Origin: Halobacteria archaeon
GTDB taxonomy: Archaea; Halobacteriota; Syntropharchaeia; Alkanophagales; Methanospirareceae
Length of the DNA: 5,438 bases
Assembly (NCBI GenBank): GCA_029932715.1
Contig: JAOZPO010000101.1
Coordinates: 1-5,438 of the forward strand
Direction: 5' to 3'
The notes under the pieces are model-generated. The model was not told the origin of the DNA and made no database searches. It saw only the letters and a list, made by a program, of their open reading frames with translations. A program made the translations under genes and the position numbers. Shown here one piece after another: positions 1 through 5,311 of this stretch (positions are counted from its first letter, which is position 1; every line of letters starts with the position of its first letter).

Positions 1-998
1 ATTATACCTCTACGTCTAAGCTGCTCAACAAATTCCGCCTCGTCCGCTACGCGGGGAAAGAGATAAAATGCACCTCTCGGAACAGGAATGTCCATACCAA
101 GATCATGAAACGCAGCAACAGCGAAGTCTCTTCTCCTTTTAAACTCACGTATCATTTCGGCTACGCATTCCTGTGGTCCTGTAATAGCAGCCAGGGCCGC
201 TTTCTGCGATATGGAAGATGCGCACGCCTGAATATACTGATGTATCTTCAACATTTGTTCCACGTACTCCTCACGGGCTGCGAGATAGCCCAAGCGAAAT
301 CCGGTCATTGCGTATGCCTTCGAGACTGCATTTACCGTGATTACCTCATCCGAGAATGTTGCAGGGCTTACGTGCTTCGCCCCGTCATATATGTGATATT
401 CATAGACTTCATCGGAGATGATGGTTATGTGGTGATCGCAGGCGAGCTCAGCAACCGCTTTCAGCTTCGTCTCGCTTTCCACACTACCCGTAGGATTCGC
501 AGGCGAATTTATGATGACCGCTTTTGTCTTTGCCGTGATCAGTTCCTTCAGCGCTTCTATGGACATTGTAAGGTCTTCGTTCAGCGGAACGCCAATTGGT
601 TTGCCCTCGGCCAACTGCGTCAGTGCCGCATAGGAGACAAAGCAGGGGTTCGGCATCAGTACCTCGTCTCCTTTCTCCACTACCGAATGGATAGCGATGT
701 GTAAAGCTTCGCTCGCACCGGAGGTCACTATTATCTCTTCTGGACTAACAGAGAAGTTGTTATCACGCAGGAACTTATTGCTTACTGCTGCCCGCAGTTC
801 TGCCATGCCTTTGTTGAATGTGTAACTGGTGAATCCTGATTTTAGCGCTTGTACCGCAGCGGCTTTTATATGTTCCGGCGTATCAAAATCAGGTTCACCA
901 AGTCCAAGGTTGATGTAATCACCGGACAAAGCCTCAAATGCCTTCCTTATACCCGAAATTTCTATGTCCGCTATGCGACGTGCGAATTTGATTGCCAT
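1..998 (-). CDS. Class I/II PLP aminotransferase, aspartate-aminotransferase-like (3' end cut by window)
   Basis: Translating the minus strand from the ATG at 998 gives 332 open codons to the window edge, with no stop. It is a fold-type I, PLP-dependent aminotransferase of the archaeal aspartate/aromatic group, which moves an amino group between an amino acid and a 2-oxo acid in the cytosol. Visible motifs: GLGEPDFDTP near residues 32-41 (N-terminal substrate region), NSPANPTG at 164-171 with the PLP-contacting Asn168, SDEVYE at 195-200 (Asp196 to the pyridine N, Tyr199), the Schiff-base lysine Lys227 in VSKAYAMTGFRLGY with Arg235, and PRGAFYLFP at 308-316. Relatives are about 375-390 residues, so roughly 45-55 residues are missing, including the C-terminal Arg that binds the substrate carboxylate. 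The start follows the stop of the CBS gene by 6 nt, with no clear Shine-Dalgarno site, suggesting translational coupling. Family is certain; the amino acid used is not (aspartate, alanine or aromatic all possible). Confidence 0.95.
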   Translation of the reverse strand, partial: MAIKFARRIADIEISGIRKAFEALSGDYINLGLGEPDFDTPEHIKAAAVQALKSGFTSYTFNKGMAELRAAVSNKFLRDNNFSVSPEEIIVTSGASEALHIAIHSVVEKGDEVLMPNPCFVSYAALTQLAEGKPIGVPLNEDLTMSIEALKELITAKTKAVIINSPANPTGSVESETKLKAVAELACDHHITIISDEVYEYHIYDGAKHVSPATFSDEVITVNAVSKAYAMTGFRLGYLAAREEYVEQMLKIHQYIQACASSISQKAALAAITGPQECVAEMIREFKRRRDFAVAAFHDLGMDIPVPRGAFYLFPRVADEAEFVEQLRRRGI

Positions 999-1004
999 TT
1001 CTAA

Positions 1005-1409
1005 TTAGAAATAGAAATCCTTTACATACTCAGGCCTCCTTGTCAAGAGGTCACGAATACTTACAATACCAATAACTACACCATTCTCTACTACCGGTAG
1101 CCTTTTTATGCGCTTACGCACGGCGTACTCGCATGCCTCTTCTTCTGTCGCTTCTGGCTCGATGGAGATAAGAGGAAAAGACATTATCTCTTTTACTTTT
1201 ACTTCGCTTGCTCTTCTGTCTCTCAATAGAACTTTTAATGCTATATCCCGCTCAGTAATGATTCCTGCGGGTTTGCCTTTCGATGTTATCACTACACTCC
1301 CTATACCTAACTCCTCCATATCTTCCGCTATTTTCGTGACCGCAGTGTCCTCATCTTCTGTGATAATTGGCCGAGTCATTATCTCTCTAACTTTCATCTT
1401 TCTCTTCAC
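1005..1409 (-). CDS. Small stand-alone protein with two CBS domains
   Basis: A protein of 134 residues made almost entirely of a tandem CBS pair (Bateman module): CBS1 about residues 6-60 and CBS2 about 72-125. Each ends in the typical motif, GIITERD (49-55) and GIVSIRD (114-120), whose T/S-x-x-D residues contact ribose in nucleotide-binding members. Such modules usually bind AMP, ATP, SAM or similar ligands and regulate a partner; no catalytic domain is present. It is the first gene of a pair with the aminotransferase 6 nt downstream, so it may regulate or be co-regulated with that enzyme (inference). The start at 1409 is GTG; an in-frame ATG at 1397 (residue 5, MKVREIM) is the usual beginning of such proteins, and the GGTG just upstream could be its ribosome site, so the true start may be 1397. 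Highly charged N-terminus, no signal peptide or membrane segment. Confidence 0.93.
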   Translation of the reverse strand: MKRKMKVREIMTRPIITEDEDTAVTKIAEDMEELGIGSVVITSKGKPAGIITERDIALKVLLRDRRASEVKVKEIMSFPLISIEPEATEEEACEYAVRKRIKRLPVVENGVVIGIVSIRDLLTRRPEYVKDFYF

Positions 1410-1464
1410 ACCTATTCTATTACATTAACAATGATAAAAAATAAAACAGACTTAAACACTCACC

Positions 1465-1473
1465 CATATATAA
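1465..1473 (-). promoter_or_regulatory. Archaeal TATA box for the CBS-aminotransferase pair
   Basis: On the minus strand the sequence reads GAGAAGTTATATATGGG, a TATA-like box preceded by a purine-rich stretch that could serve as the TFB recognition element. An archaeal start site about 26 nt downstream would lie near 1443, giving a leader of about 35-45 nt before the GTG at 1409 or ATG at 1397. It is the best box in the 155-bp gap. Inferred from spacing and sequence only. Confidence 0.5.
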
Positions 1474-1530
1474 CTTCTCACTGATAATGGCAGAACGCCA
1501 AAAAGTCATGTAAACTCGAATGGGCAGTAT

Positions 1531-1549
1531 AAGAAAAGAAAAGAAGAAT
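1531..1549 (-). terminator. Pyrimidine-rich tract, probable terminator of the flavoprotein gene
   Basis: The minus strand, about 15 nt after the flavoprotein stop codon, reads TTCTTCTTTTCTTTTCTTA, a nearly pure pyrimidine run with four T clusters and no obvious stem. Archaeal RNA polymerase stops at such T-rich tracts without a hairpin. It separates the flavoprotein gene from the separately promoted CBS gene on the same strand. Confidence 0.45.
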
Positions 1550-1564
1550 TAAGTGAAGGAGAAC

Positions 1565-2668
1565 CTATTGTAATCCGCGCATATAACGATGCTCCACGTA
1601 TTTCTTCAATTTGTATGCACAGACGGTAATTACTTTTCCCGCGAAATATATTACCGCTTTATTCTCACCGAGCGATATAAAAGCTCTTGGATTCTGTACC
1701 GTGTTCTTTGGTCTGTATCTCTTCAACTTTTCGCCCTTTATCGCCCTTATTAAATTGCCCGCGGCTACTTTACCCTGCCTTTCCGCCTCCTCCACGTTCT
1801 GCCCTGACCGAGCCCCGTCACGCTCAAAATAAATTGTATCTCCCACTGCAAATGTCCCCTTCTGCCCCGGTACACGAAGGTTGGAATCCACATGTAACCA
1901 GCCTTTTGTCTTTGGAAGCGCGAGTTTCTGCACCAGGCTGTTTGGTCTTATTCCCGCAGTCCAGATAATAATATCGTATGGGATTTTCTCTCCGTCGGTG
2001 AATAAAATTGCATCGGCGCCTACTTCCTGTACCGCCGTTTCTGTCGCTATCTCAACACCTCTACCAGAAAGGCTATTTCGTACAGAGTTAGCTAAATTCC
2101 GGTGTGAAAAAGCGGGTAAAACCATTGGCATCATTTCCACGAGGTAGATTCTCGCTGCTGCTGCTCTCTTCTTAAAGTAATCAAGCAATTCACCGGCAAC
2201 TTCTACTCCTGTCAGCCCAGCACCAATAACAGCTACGCTAGATTCCTCTATACTATCGAGCTTATCAAGTGCTTCTCTTGTTCTCAGTGCCCCTTCCATG
2301 GTATTGACGGAGTATGAATACTCTTCCGCACCGGGAATACCAAAAAAAGTCTGCTCCGCACCTACTGCCAGCACGAGATAGTCATACGAGATTTCCGATG
2401 TACTAATCTTCACTGTTTTAGCTATGAAGTCAATATCCACAACTTCTGCATTTATGTATTCTGCATTTATGCTCGTGGCGAATTTGTTTAAATCCACAGA
2501 TATGTCGTCAGGTGTAACTTTTCCACTTAATATCTCCGGGAGTGCCGCCAGATATTCGAATCGCGTTCGCCGATCGATAGCGCAAATCTCGAGCTCTTTT
2601 GAACGTTTTCGTAACGTCTTTGCAACTTCCAGGCCGGCAAAGCCACAGCCTAATATGAGTACTTTCAT
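1565..2668 (-). CDS. FAD-dependent pyridine nucleotide-disulfide oxidoreductase, type II NADH dehydrogenase-like
   Basis: A 367-residue two-dinucleotide-fold flavoprotein. The N-terminal FAD-binding Rossmann motif is ILGCGFAGLEVA (5-16) with the acidic end of strand 2 at Asp32. DYLVLAVGAE (96-105) closes the first FAD segment. The NAD(P)H fold has VIGAGLTGVEVAGEL (147-161). The second FAD motif is GTFAVGDTIYF (271-281). QNVEEAERQG (290-299) matches the quinone-site region of type II NADH dehydrogenases (A-Q-x-A-x-x-A-x-x-Q pattern). The protein ends in YVEHRYMRGLQ, typical of this family, but is on the short side. Expected role: electron transfer from NAD(P)H to a quinone or other acceptor at the inner face of the membrane. 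There is no transmembrane segment. Only three cysteines (9, 29, 350) are seen, not placed as the redox pair of sulfide:quinone oxidoreductase, and no CxxxxC disulfide motif is present. In an organism without quinones the acceptor would differ. Start at ATG 2668, with no strong ribosome site. Confidence 0.9.
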   Translation of the reverse strand: MKVLILGCGFAGLEVAKTLRKRSKELEICAIDRRTRFEYLAALPEILSGKVTPDDISVDLNKFATSINAEYINAEVVDIDFIAKTVKISTSEISYDYLVLAVGAEQTFFGIPGAEEYSYSVNTMEGALRTREALDKLDSIEESSVAVIGAGLTGVEVAGELLDYFKKRAAAARIYLVEMMPMVLPAFSHRNLANSVRNSLSGRGVEIATETAVQEVGADAILFTDGEKIPYDIIIWTAGIRPNSLVQKLALPKTKGWLHVDSNLRVPGQKGTFAVGDTIYFERDGARSGQNVEEAERQGKVAAGNLIRAIKGEKLKRYRPKNTVQNPRAFISLGENKAVIYFAGKVITVCAYKLKKYVEHRYMRGLQ

Positions 2669-2787
2669 GCTGATCGTTTCAACGGCTTATGTAATGGTAT
2701 CCTGAGAGTTCTATTTAGCGCATGAGGCAAGCGATTCTTTCCTTCTATGTCAATGGTATATACTGATCTAATAAGAGGTGGCATCAT
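2665..2787 (-). CDS. Possible 40-codon leader ORF overlapping the flavoprotein start (ATGA)
   Basis: In the 210-bp divergent intergenic region, the minus strand carries an open frame from a double ATG (2787, 2784) to a TGA that overlaps the flavoprotein ATG in the arrangement ATGA. The 40-residue product is basic at its C-terminus (ends HKPLKRSA) and has no signal peptide or recognised domain. The 4-nt overlap is what coupled genes show, and would compensate for the weak ribosome site of the flavoprotein gene. Against it: no Shine-Dalgarno site before 2787, and an ORF this size can arise by chance. It would need transcription from the palindromic TATA box at 2822-2831. I do not recognise it. 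Confidence 0.2.
   Translation of the reverse strand: MMPPLIRSVYTIDIEGKNRLPHALNRTLRIPLHKPLKRSA
2756..2763 (-). promoter_or_regulatory. Possible TATA box for the flavoprotein gene
   Basis: The palindrome GTATATAC would, read on the minus strand, place transcription start near 2733 and give a leader of about 65 nt before the ATG at 2668. If used, it starts inside and excludes the possible 40-codon leader ORF. The alternative is the box at 2822-2831. The sequence does not decide between them. Confidence 0.3.
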
Positions 2788-2821
2788 TTTAATCGGTTGT
2801 ATAGGCGGTTTACTATATTAG

Positions 2822-2831
2822 TTTTATAAAA
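2822..2831. promoter_or_regulatory. Palindromic TATA box, promoter of isopentenyl phosphate kinase and possibly bidirectional
   Basis: TTTTATAAAA is a perfect palindrome and a near-consensus archaeal box A. On the plus strand it puts transcription start near 2855, giving a leader of about 24 nt that includes the GAGG ribosome site at 2868-2871 before the kinase ATG at 2879. Read the other way, start would be near 2800, upstream of the possible leader ORF and the flavoprotein gene. The plus-strand role is well supported by spacing; the minus-strand role is inference. Confidence 0.6.
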
Positions 2832-2867
2832 TAAGCATCTATTCGTTATTTACCTAACTACAAACAT

Positions 2868-2871
2868 GAGG
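2868..2871 (+). promoter_or_regulatory. Shine-Dalgarno site fixing the isopentenyl phosphate kinase start
   Basis: GAGG ends 7 nt before the ATG at 2879, a normal spacing, and supports that start. A nearby ATG at 2866 is out of frame. Confidence 0.6.
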
Positions 2872-2878
2872 ACAATTC

Positions 2879-3694
2879 ATGACCAAACATAGCTTCTTCG
2901 GCGAATTATACGTGCTAAAGATAGGAGGCAGCGTATTAACAGATAAAGCAACGGAGAGAATAGCGCGAACAAGTACGCTAAAGCGAATATCAGAAGAAAT
3001 CGCGATTGCACAGCCGCGCAATTTAATCCTTATACACGGTGCTGGATCGTTCGGGCATCCACAGGCGAAAATGTATCTTGTGAGTCGAGAGATAAAAGAT
3101 GCGTTAATCACGCACGAAACGGTAAAAAAGCTGAACATGATGATGGTGTCTGCCCTGACTGATCGCGGACTGAAGGCAATACCATTGCACCCACTCAGTG
3201 CAGTAGTCTCAAAAGGAGGGGAAATAGAATATAAACTAAAAGATCAGATAGAATTGGCATTAAAGCAGGGAATAATACCTGTTTTGCATGGCGATATCAT
3301 ATTAGACGCGAGGGGGGGGTTTTCTATACTTAGTGGCGATCAACTGGTAGTATATGCAGCTAAGGAGTTCAAAGCGAGCAGAGTCGGTGTCGGCACGGAT
3401 GTAGATGGCGTTTTAGACGATACCGGGGTAGTGATACGGGAATTAACGGCTTCGGATGTGGCGAAGCGGAATATAACAGGCTCGGAGCATGTGGACGTGA
3501 CTGGAGGTATGAAAGAGAAAGTGGATTTGTTGGTGCAGCTCGCGGCACGGTATAAAATCCCGGCTGTTCTTTTTAACGCCACGAAAGAGTCGAATGTCGT
3601 TAAATTTCTGCGGGGTGATGGTCTGCTCGGCACGGTGATAACAGGGCGCCTCAGGAGACGAGAAAAGGTCAAAAATACTGATACGATTCAATAA
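2879..3694 (+). CDS. Isopentenyl phosphate kinase
   Basis: A 271-residue amino-acid-kinase-fold enzyme. Isopentenyl phosphate kinase uses ATP to convert isopentenyl phosphate to isopentenyl diphosphate, the last step of the modified archaeal mevalonate pathway that feeds membrane lipid synthesis; it is cytosolic. Motifs: the glycine-rich loop LKIGGSVLTDK (13-23, Lys14), LIHGAGSFGH (51-60) whose His60 is the catalytic histidine that separates this family from other amino acid kinases, LSGDQL (151-156), GVGTDVDGVLD (170-180), DVTGGMKEKV (206-215), and the closing GTVITG (251-256). The family is usually about 245-265 residues, so the extra length is a short N-terminal lead (MTKHSFFGE) and a charged C-terminal tail. 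The start is supported by a GAGG site and TATA box. No other mevalonate gene lies in the window. Codons 145-147 contain a run of eight G (3312-3319); the frame stays intact. Symbol left blank because naming in archaea is inconsistent (ipk). Confidence 0.95.
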   Translation: MTKHSFFGELYVLKIGGSVLTDKATERIARTSTLKRISEEIAIAQPRNLILIHGAGSFGHPQAKMYLVSREIKDALITHETVKKLNMMMVSALTDRGLKAIPLHPLSAVVSKGGEIEYKLKDQIELALKQGIIPVLHGDIILDARGGFSILSGDQLVVYAAKEFKASRVGVGTDVDGVLDDTGVVIRELTASDVAKRNITGSEHVDVTGGMKEKVDLLVQLAARYKIPAVLFNATKESNVVKFLRGDGLLGTVITGRLRRREKVKNTDTIQ

Positions 3695-3705
3695 ACGGCT
3701 ATTGA

Positions 3706-3870
3706 TTATACATATTCAACCAACCGTTCGTGTAACTTAACCATAGCCAACGTATCCTGCTTGCAATACTCCAGAAGCTGCTTGGTCCTGGTTCAGGCGT
3801 GGCAGGTTGAATATATGGTTGGCAATGCCTTTTCCGGTGCAGCCTTTGAACCGTTCTTGGCAGTTAGGAA
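3706..3870 (-). pseudogene. 3' remnant of a DUF2779-like (RNase H-fold exonuclease) gene
   Basis: The 230-bp gap between the kinase and hisC is not empty. One minus-strand frame ends with TKQLLEYCKQDTLAMVKLH, then ERLVEYV and a TAA at 3706-3708. The pattern LL-x-YC-x-x-DT-x-AMV is what I know as the C-terminal signature of DUF2779 proteins, and YCKQD fits the Exo III motif (Y-x3-D) of DnaQ-type 3'-5' exonucleases. Further upstream in the same frame comes NGSKAAPEKALPTIYSTC (about 3802-3855), which could match the G-x-x-A segment that precedes this motif in the family. An in-frame TGA (3793-3795) breaks the frame between the two, and a TAA at 3871-3873 closes it upstream. At most about 54 codons remain; the hundreds of residues expected upstream are absent, replaced by the hisC promoter and gene. 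A decayed gene tail is the best explanation. The family name is from memory, not from a search. Confidence 0.5.
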
Positions 3871-3897
3871 TTACCCTATGATTTCACTAAGTTATGG

Positions 3898-3906
3898 TTT
3901 ATAAAT
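3898..3906 (+). promoter_or_regulatory. TATA box of hisC, implying a leaderless transcript
   Basis: TTTATAAAT is a near-consensus box A. With the usual spacing, transcription would begin within about 3926-3934, at or just beside the candidate start codons at 3925 and 3934. No Shine-Dalgarno sequence is present upstream of either, which agrees with a leaderless mRNA. Confidence 0.6.
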
Positions 3907-3924
3907 AACAAACGAATACTATGC

Positions 3925-5016
3925 ATGCTTATTATGCAAGTTCCCATTCGTGCTTCATTAGCTGACATAGAAGAATACAAACCAGGTAGATTAGTAAAAG
4001 GAGCGATAAAGCTGAGTTCAAACGAGAATCCGCTGGGACCCAGTCCGAAAGTGCAAACAGAAATATTAAATAGCATAAAAAGCGGGAAATTGAACCTGAG
4101 CGTGTATCCATGGGAAAGAGACGAAGAAAGACTTAAAGAAGAGATTGCGGAATATACAGGTATGGAAAGAGATAACATCGTCATAGGTGCGGGCATAGAC
4201 GGCGTTCTTGACACACTTGTCAAGATTTTTATTGCAGAGGGTGATGAAGCGATAATACCTGTGCCAACTTTCTCGCTATACGAGTCGCAGGTGAAAATAG
4301 CGGGTGGTAAACCAGTGTACACAACGCGAGAAAGCGATTTCAGCATATCCGTTGATGATTTAATCGCGGCATCAGGGGAAAAAACGCGATTGATCTTTAT
4401 CGCATCACCTAACAACCCAACAGGCAATTGCATGTCAGAGTCGGAAGTACGAGAGATAGCGCAATCAGTTCCTGATGCTATGGTCATCATAGACGAAGCG
4501 TATGTGGAATTTGCCGAATCCTCGTTGGAGAAGCAGATAGAAGAAAATGCAAATGTGCTTGTATTGAGGACGTTATCGAAGGCGTTCGGGCTTGCGGGGC
4601 TGCGGGTTGGCTACGCAATAGTCCCAAAATGGCTTACAAAGATATATAAAAAAGTTTCAATGCCATTTACCGTTAACAGCATCGCGCTAATAGCGGCGAT
4701 GACTGCATTGAGCGACAAAGAGCATCTGCGTAGAACAGTGGAGCTGGTGAGACGCGGACGTAACTACTTAAGGGCAAACATGCACCTGAAAGTGTATCCA
4801 TCGCAAGCCAATTTCGTACTTCTGGATGTAGCACCTGCGAAATCATCTGAGGTGTATAATGCACTGCTGAATAAGGGTATAGTAGTAAGAGATTGCTCTT
4901 CTTTTAGAGGTGCTGGCAACTCGCTCATACGGATTAGTATTGGAACCCCGGAGCAGAATGAGAAGGTGGTTGAGGCTTTTATACCCAGCACCGGCAATCG
5001 CTTTTTATCGTTATAG
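3925..5016 (+). CDS. hisC: Histidinol-phosphate aminotransferase
   Basis: A 363-residue fold-type I PLP enzyme, full length for the family. HisC converts imidazole-acetol phosphate and glutamate to L-histidinol phosphate and 2-oxoglutarate in histidine biosynthesis; cytosolic dimer. Motifs in order: SSNENPLGPSP (31-41), the family hallmark near the N-terminus; YPWERDEERL (61-70), in place of the usual YPD; GAGIDGVLD (88-96), where most members have GxGxDE; SPNNPTGN (161-168) with Asn164; IIDEAYVEF (188-196) with Asp190 and Tyr193; TLSKAFGLAGLRVGY (216-230) with Schiff-base Lys219 and Arg227; and IRISIGTPEQN (335-345) with the phosphate/carboxylate-binding Arg336. The start is either ATG 3925 or ATG 3934 (MQVPIRASL); the TATA position allows both. 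No other his gene is in the window, so it stands alone, with gene debris on both sides. Some HisC enzymes also accept aromatic amino acids; this cannot be judged here. Confidence 0.94.
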   Translation: MLIMQVPIRASLADIEEYKPGRLVKGAIKLSSNENPLGPSPKVQTEILNSIKSGKLNLSVYPWERDEERLKEEIAEYTGMERDNIVIGAGIDGVLDTLVKIFIAEGDEAIIPVPTFSLYESQVKIAGGKPVYTTRESDFSISVDDLIAASGEKTRLIFIASPNNPTGNCMSESEVREIAQSVPDAMVIIDEAYVEFAESSLEKQIEENANVLVLRTLSKAFGLAGLRVGYAIVPKWLTKIYKKVSMPFTVNSIALIAAMTALSDKEHLRRTVELVRRGRNYLRANMHLKVYPSQANFVLLDVAPAKSSEVYNALLNKGIVVRDCSSFRGAGNSLIRISIGTPEQNEKVVEAFIPSTGNRFLSL

Positions 5017-5056
5017 TCTTAGAGCATATTTATTTCCGCCACCCTTTAGTTCGAGA

Positions 5057-5311
5057 TTACATTTTCAATATCTCATGTGGTTCCTTAGAATCTCTGATGT
5101 GTGTATCCTGTTTTTTTAGCGGCTTAAAAAGCCCAAATTTTTCTATTTCCTTCTTCTCCATTTTCAAAGGTACGAAGGCAATTTCTTCGCTAACTGATGA
5201 ACTATTATCGTTTATATAACCAACTGCGTCTGTAACATCGATTAGTTGAGATGCTGAAGTTATTCCAGCAGTTCCTCCCTCAGGATATTCAATAATGTCT
5301 TCCTCCGGCAT
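5057..5311 (-). CDS. Unrecognised small acidic protein, 84 residues
   Basis: An 84-residue frame starting at ATG 5311. About 8 nt before the start lies GGGGGT on the minus strand (5320-5325), close to the archaeal Shine-Dalgarno consensus, which favours real translation. The first half is acidic and rich in Ser, Thr and Gly (PEEDIIEYPEGGTAGITSAS), the second half has a lysine-rich stretch (KMEKKEIEKFGLFKPLKK). No transmembrane segment, signal peptide, cysteine or known motif is seen. It lies convergent to hisC with 40 bp between the stops, and a likely hisC terminator falls inside it on the opposite strand. Upstream on the same strand lies either another ORF ending 6 nt before it or a methyltransferase fragment in a different frame. 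Function unknown; it could also be a chance frame in decayed DNA. Confidence 0.45.
   Translation of the reverse strand: MPEEDIIEYPEGGTAGITSASQLIDVTDAVGYINDNSSSVSEEIAFVPLKMEKKEIEKFGLFKPLKKQDTHIRDSKEPHEILKM
5121..5142 (+). terminator. Hairpin plus T-run, possible hisC terminator
   Basis: GGCTT-AAA-AAGCC forms a perfect 5-bp stem with a 3-nt loop (5121-5133), followed after four bases by five T (5138-5142) and more T-rich sequence. A T7 run (5111-5117) precedes it. It works only in the plus direction, so it fits termination of hisC about 105-125 nt after its stop, which places it antisense to the 84-residue ORF. The stem is short; the T-rich context may matter more than the hairpin. Confidence 0.35.

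Noticed and set aside
105..704. 199-codon plus-strand open frame
   Set aside because: It is antisense to the aminotransferase, which has every expected PLP motif; the plus-strand product has no recognisable domain.
1108..1428. 106-codon plus-strand frame opposite the CBS gene
   Set aside because: Composition is that of an antisense shadow; both CBS motifs are on the minus strand.
1565..2668. Sulfide:quinone oxidoreductase instead of type II NADH dehydrogenase-like
   Set aside because: The redox-active cysteines expected in that enzyme are not present at the corresponding places, and the NAD(P)H-binding GxGxxG motif is intact.
2693..2759. 8-bp direct repeat AATGGTAT (2693-2700 and 2752-2759) upstream of the flavoprotein gene
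   Set aside because: Could be a regulator half-site pair, but it is AT-rich, short, and partly overlaps a TATA-like box; not enough to call an operator.
3712..3814. 10-bp inverted repeat (ATATTCAACC at 3712-3721 and GGTTGAATAT at 3805-3814) around the DUF2779 remnant
   Set aside because: Too short, with an 83-bp interior and no extension; it could be a chance match. There is no target-site duplication or transposase, so it is not called a mobile element.
3722..3856. 8-bp direct repeat AACCGTTC (3722-3729 and 3849-3856)
   Set aside because: A short single pair, expected by chance; no array or attachment-site structure around it.
3876..4490. 204-codon minus-strand frame opposite hisC
   Set aside because: Low-complexity Ser/Leu-rich shadow of hisC, whose motifs are complete on the plus strand.
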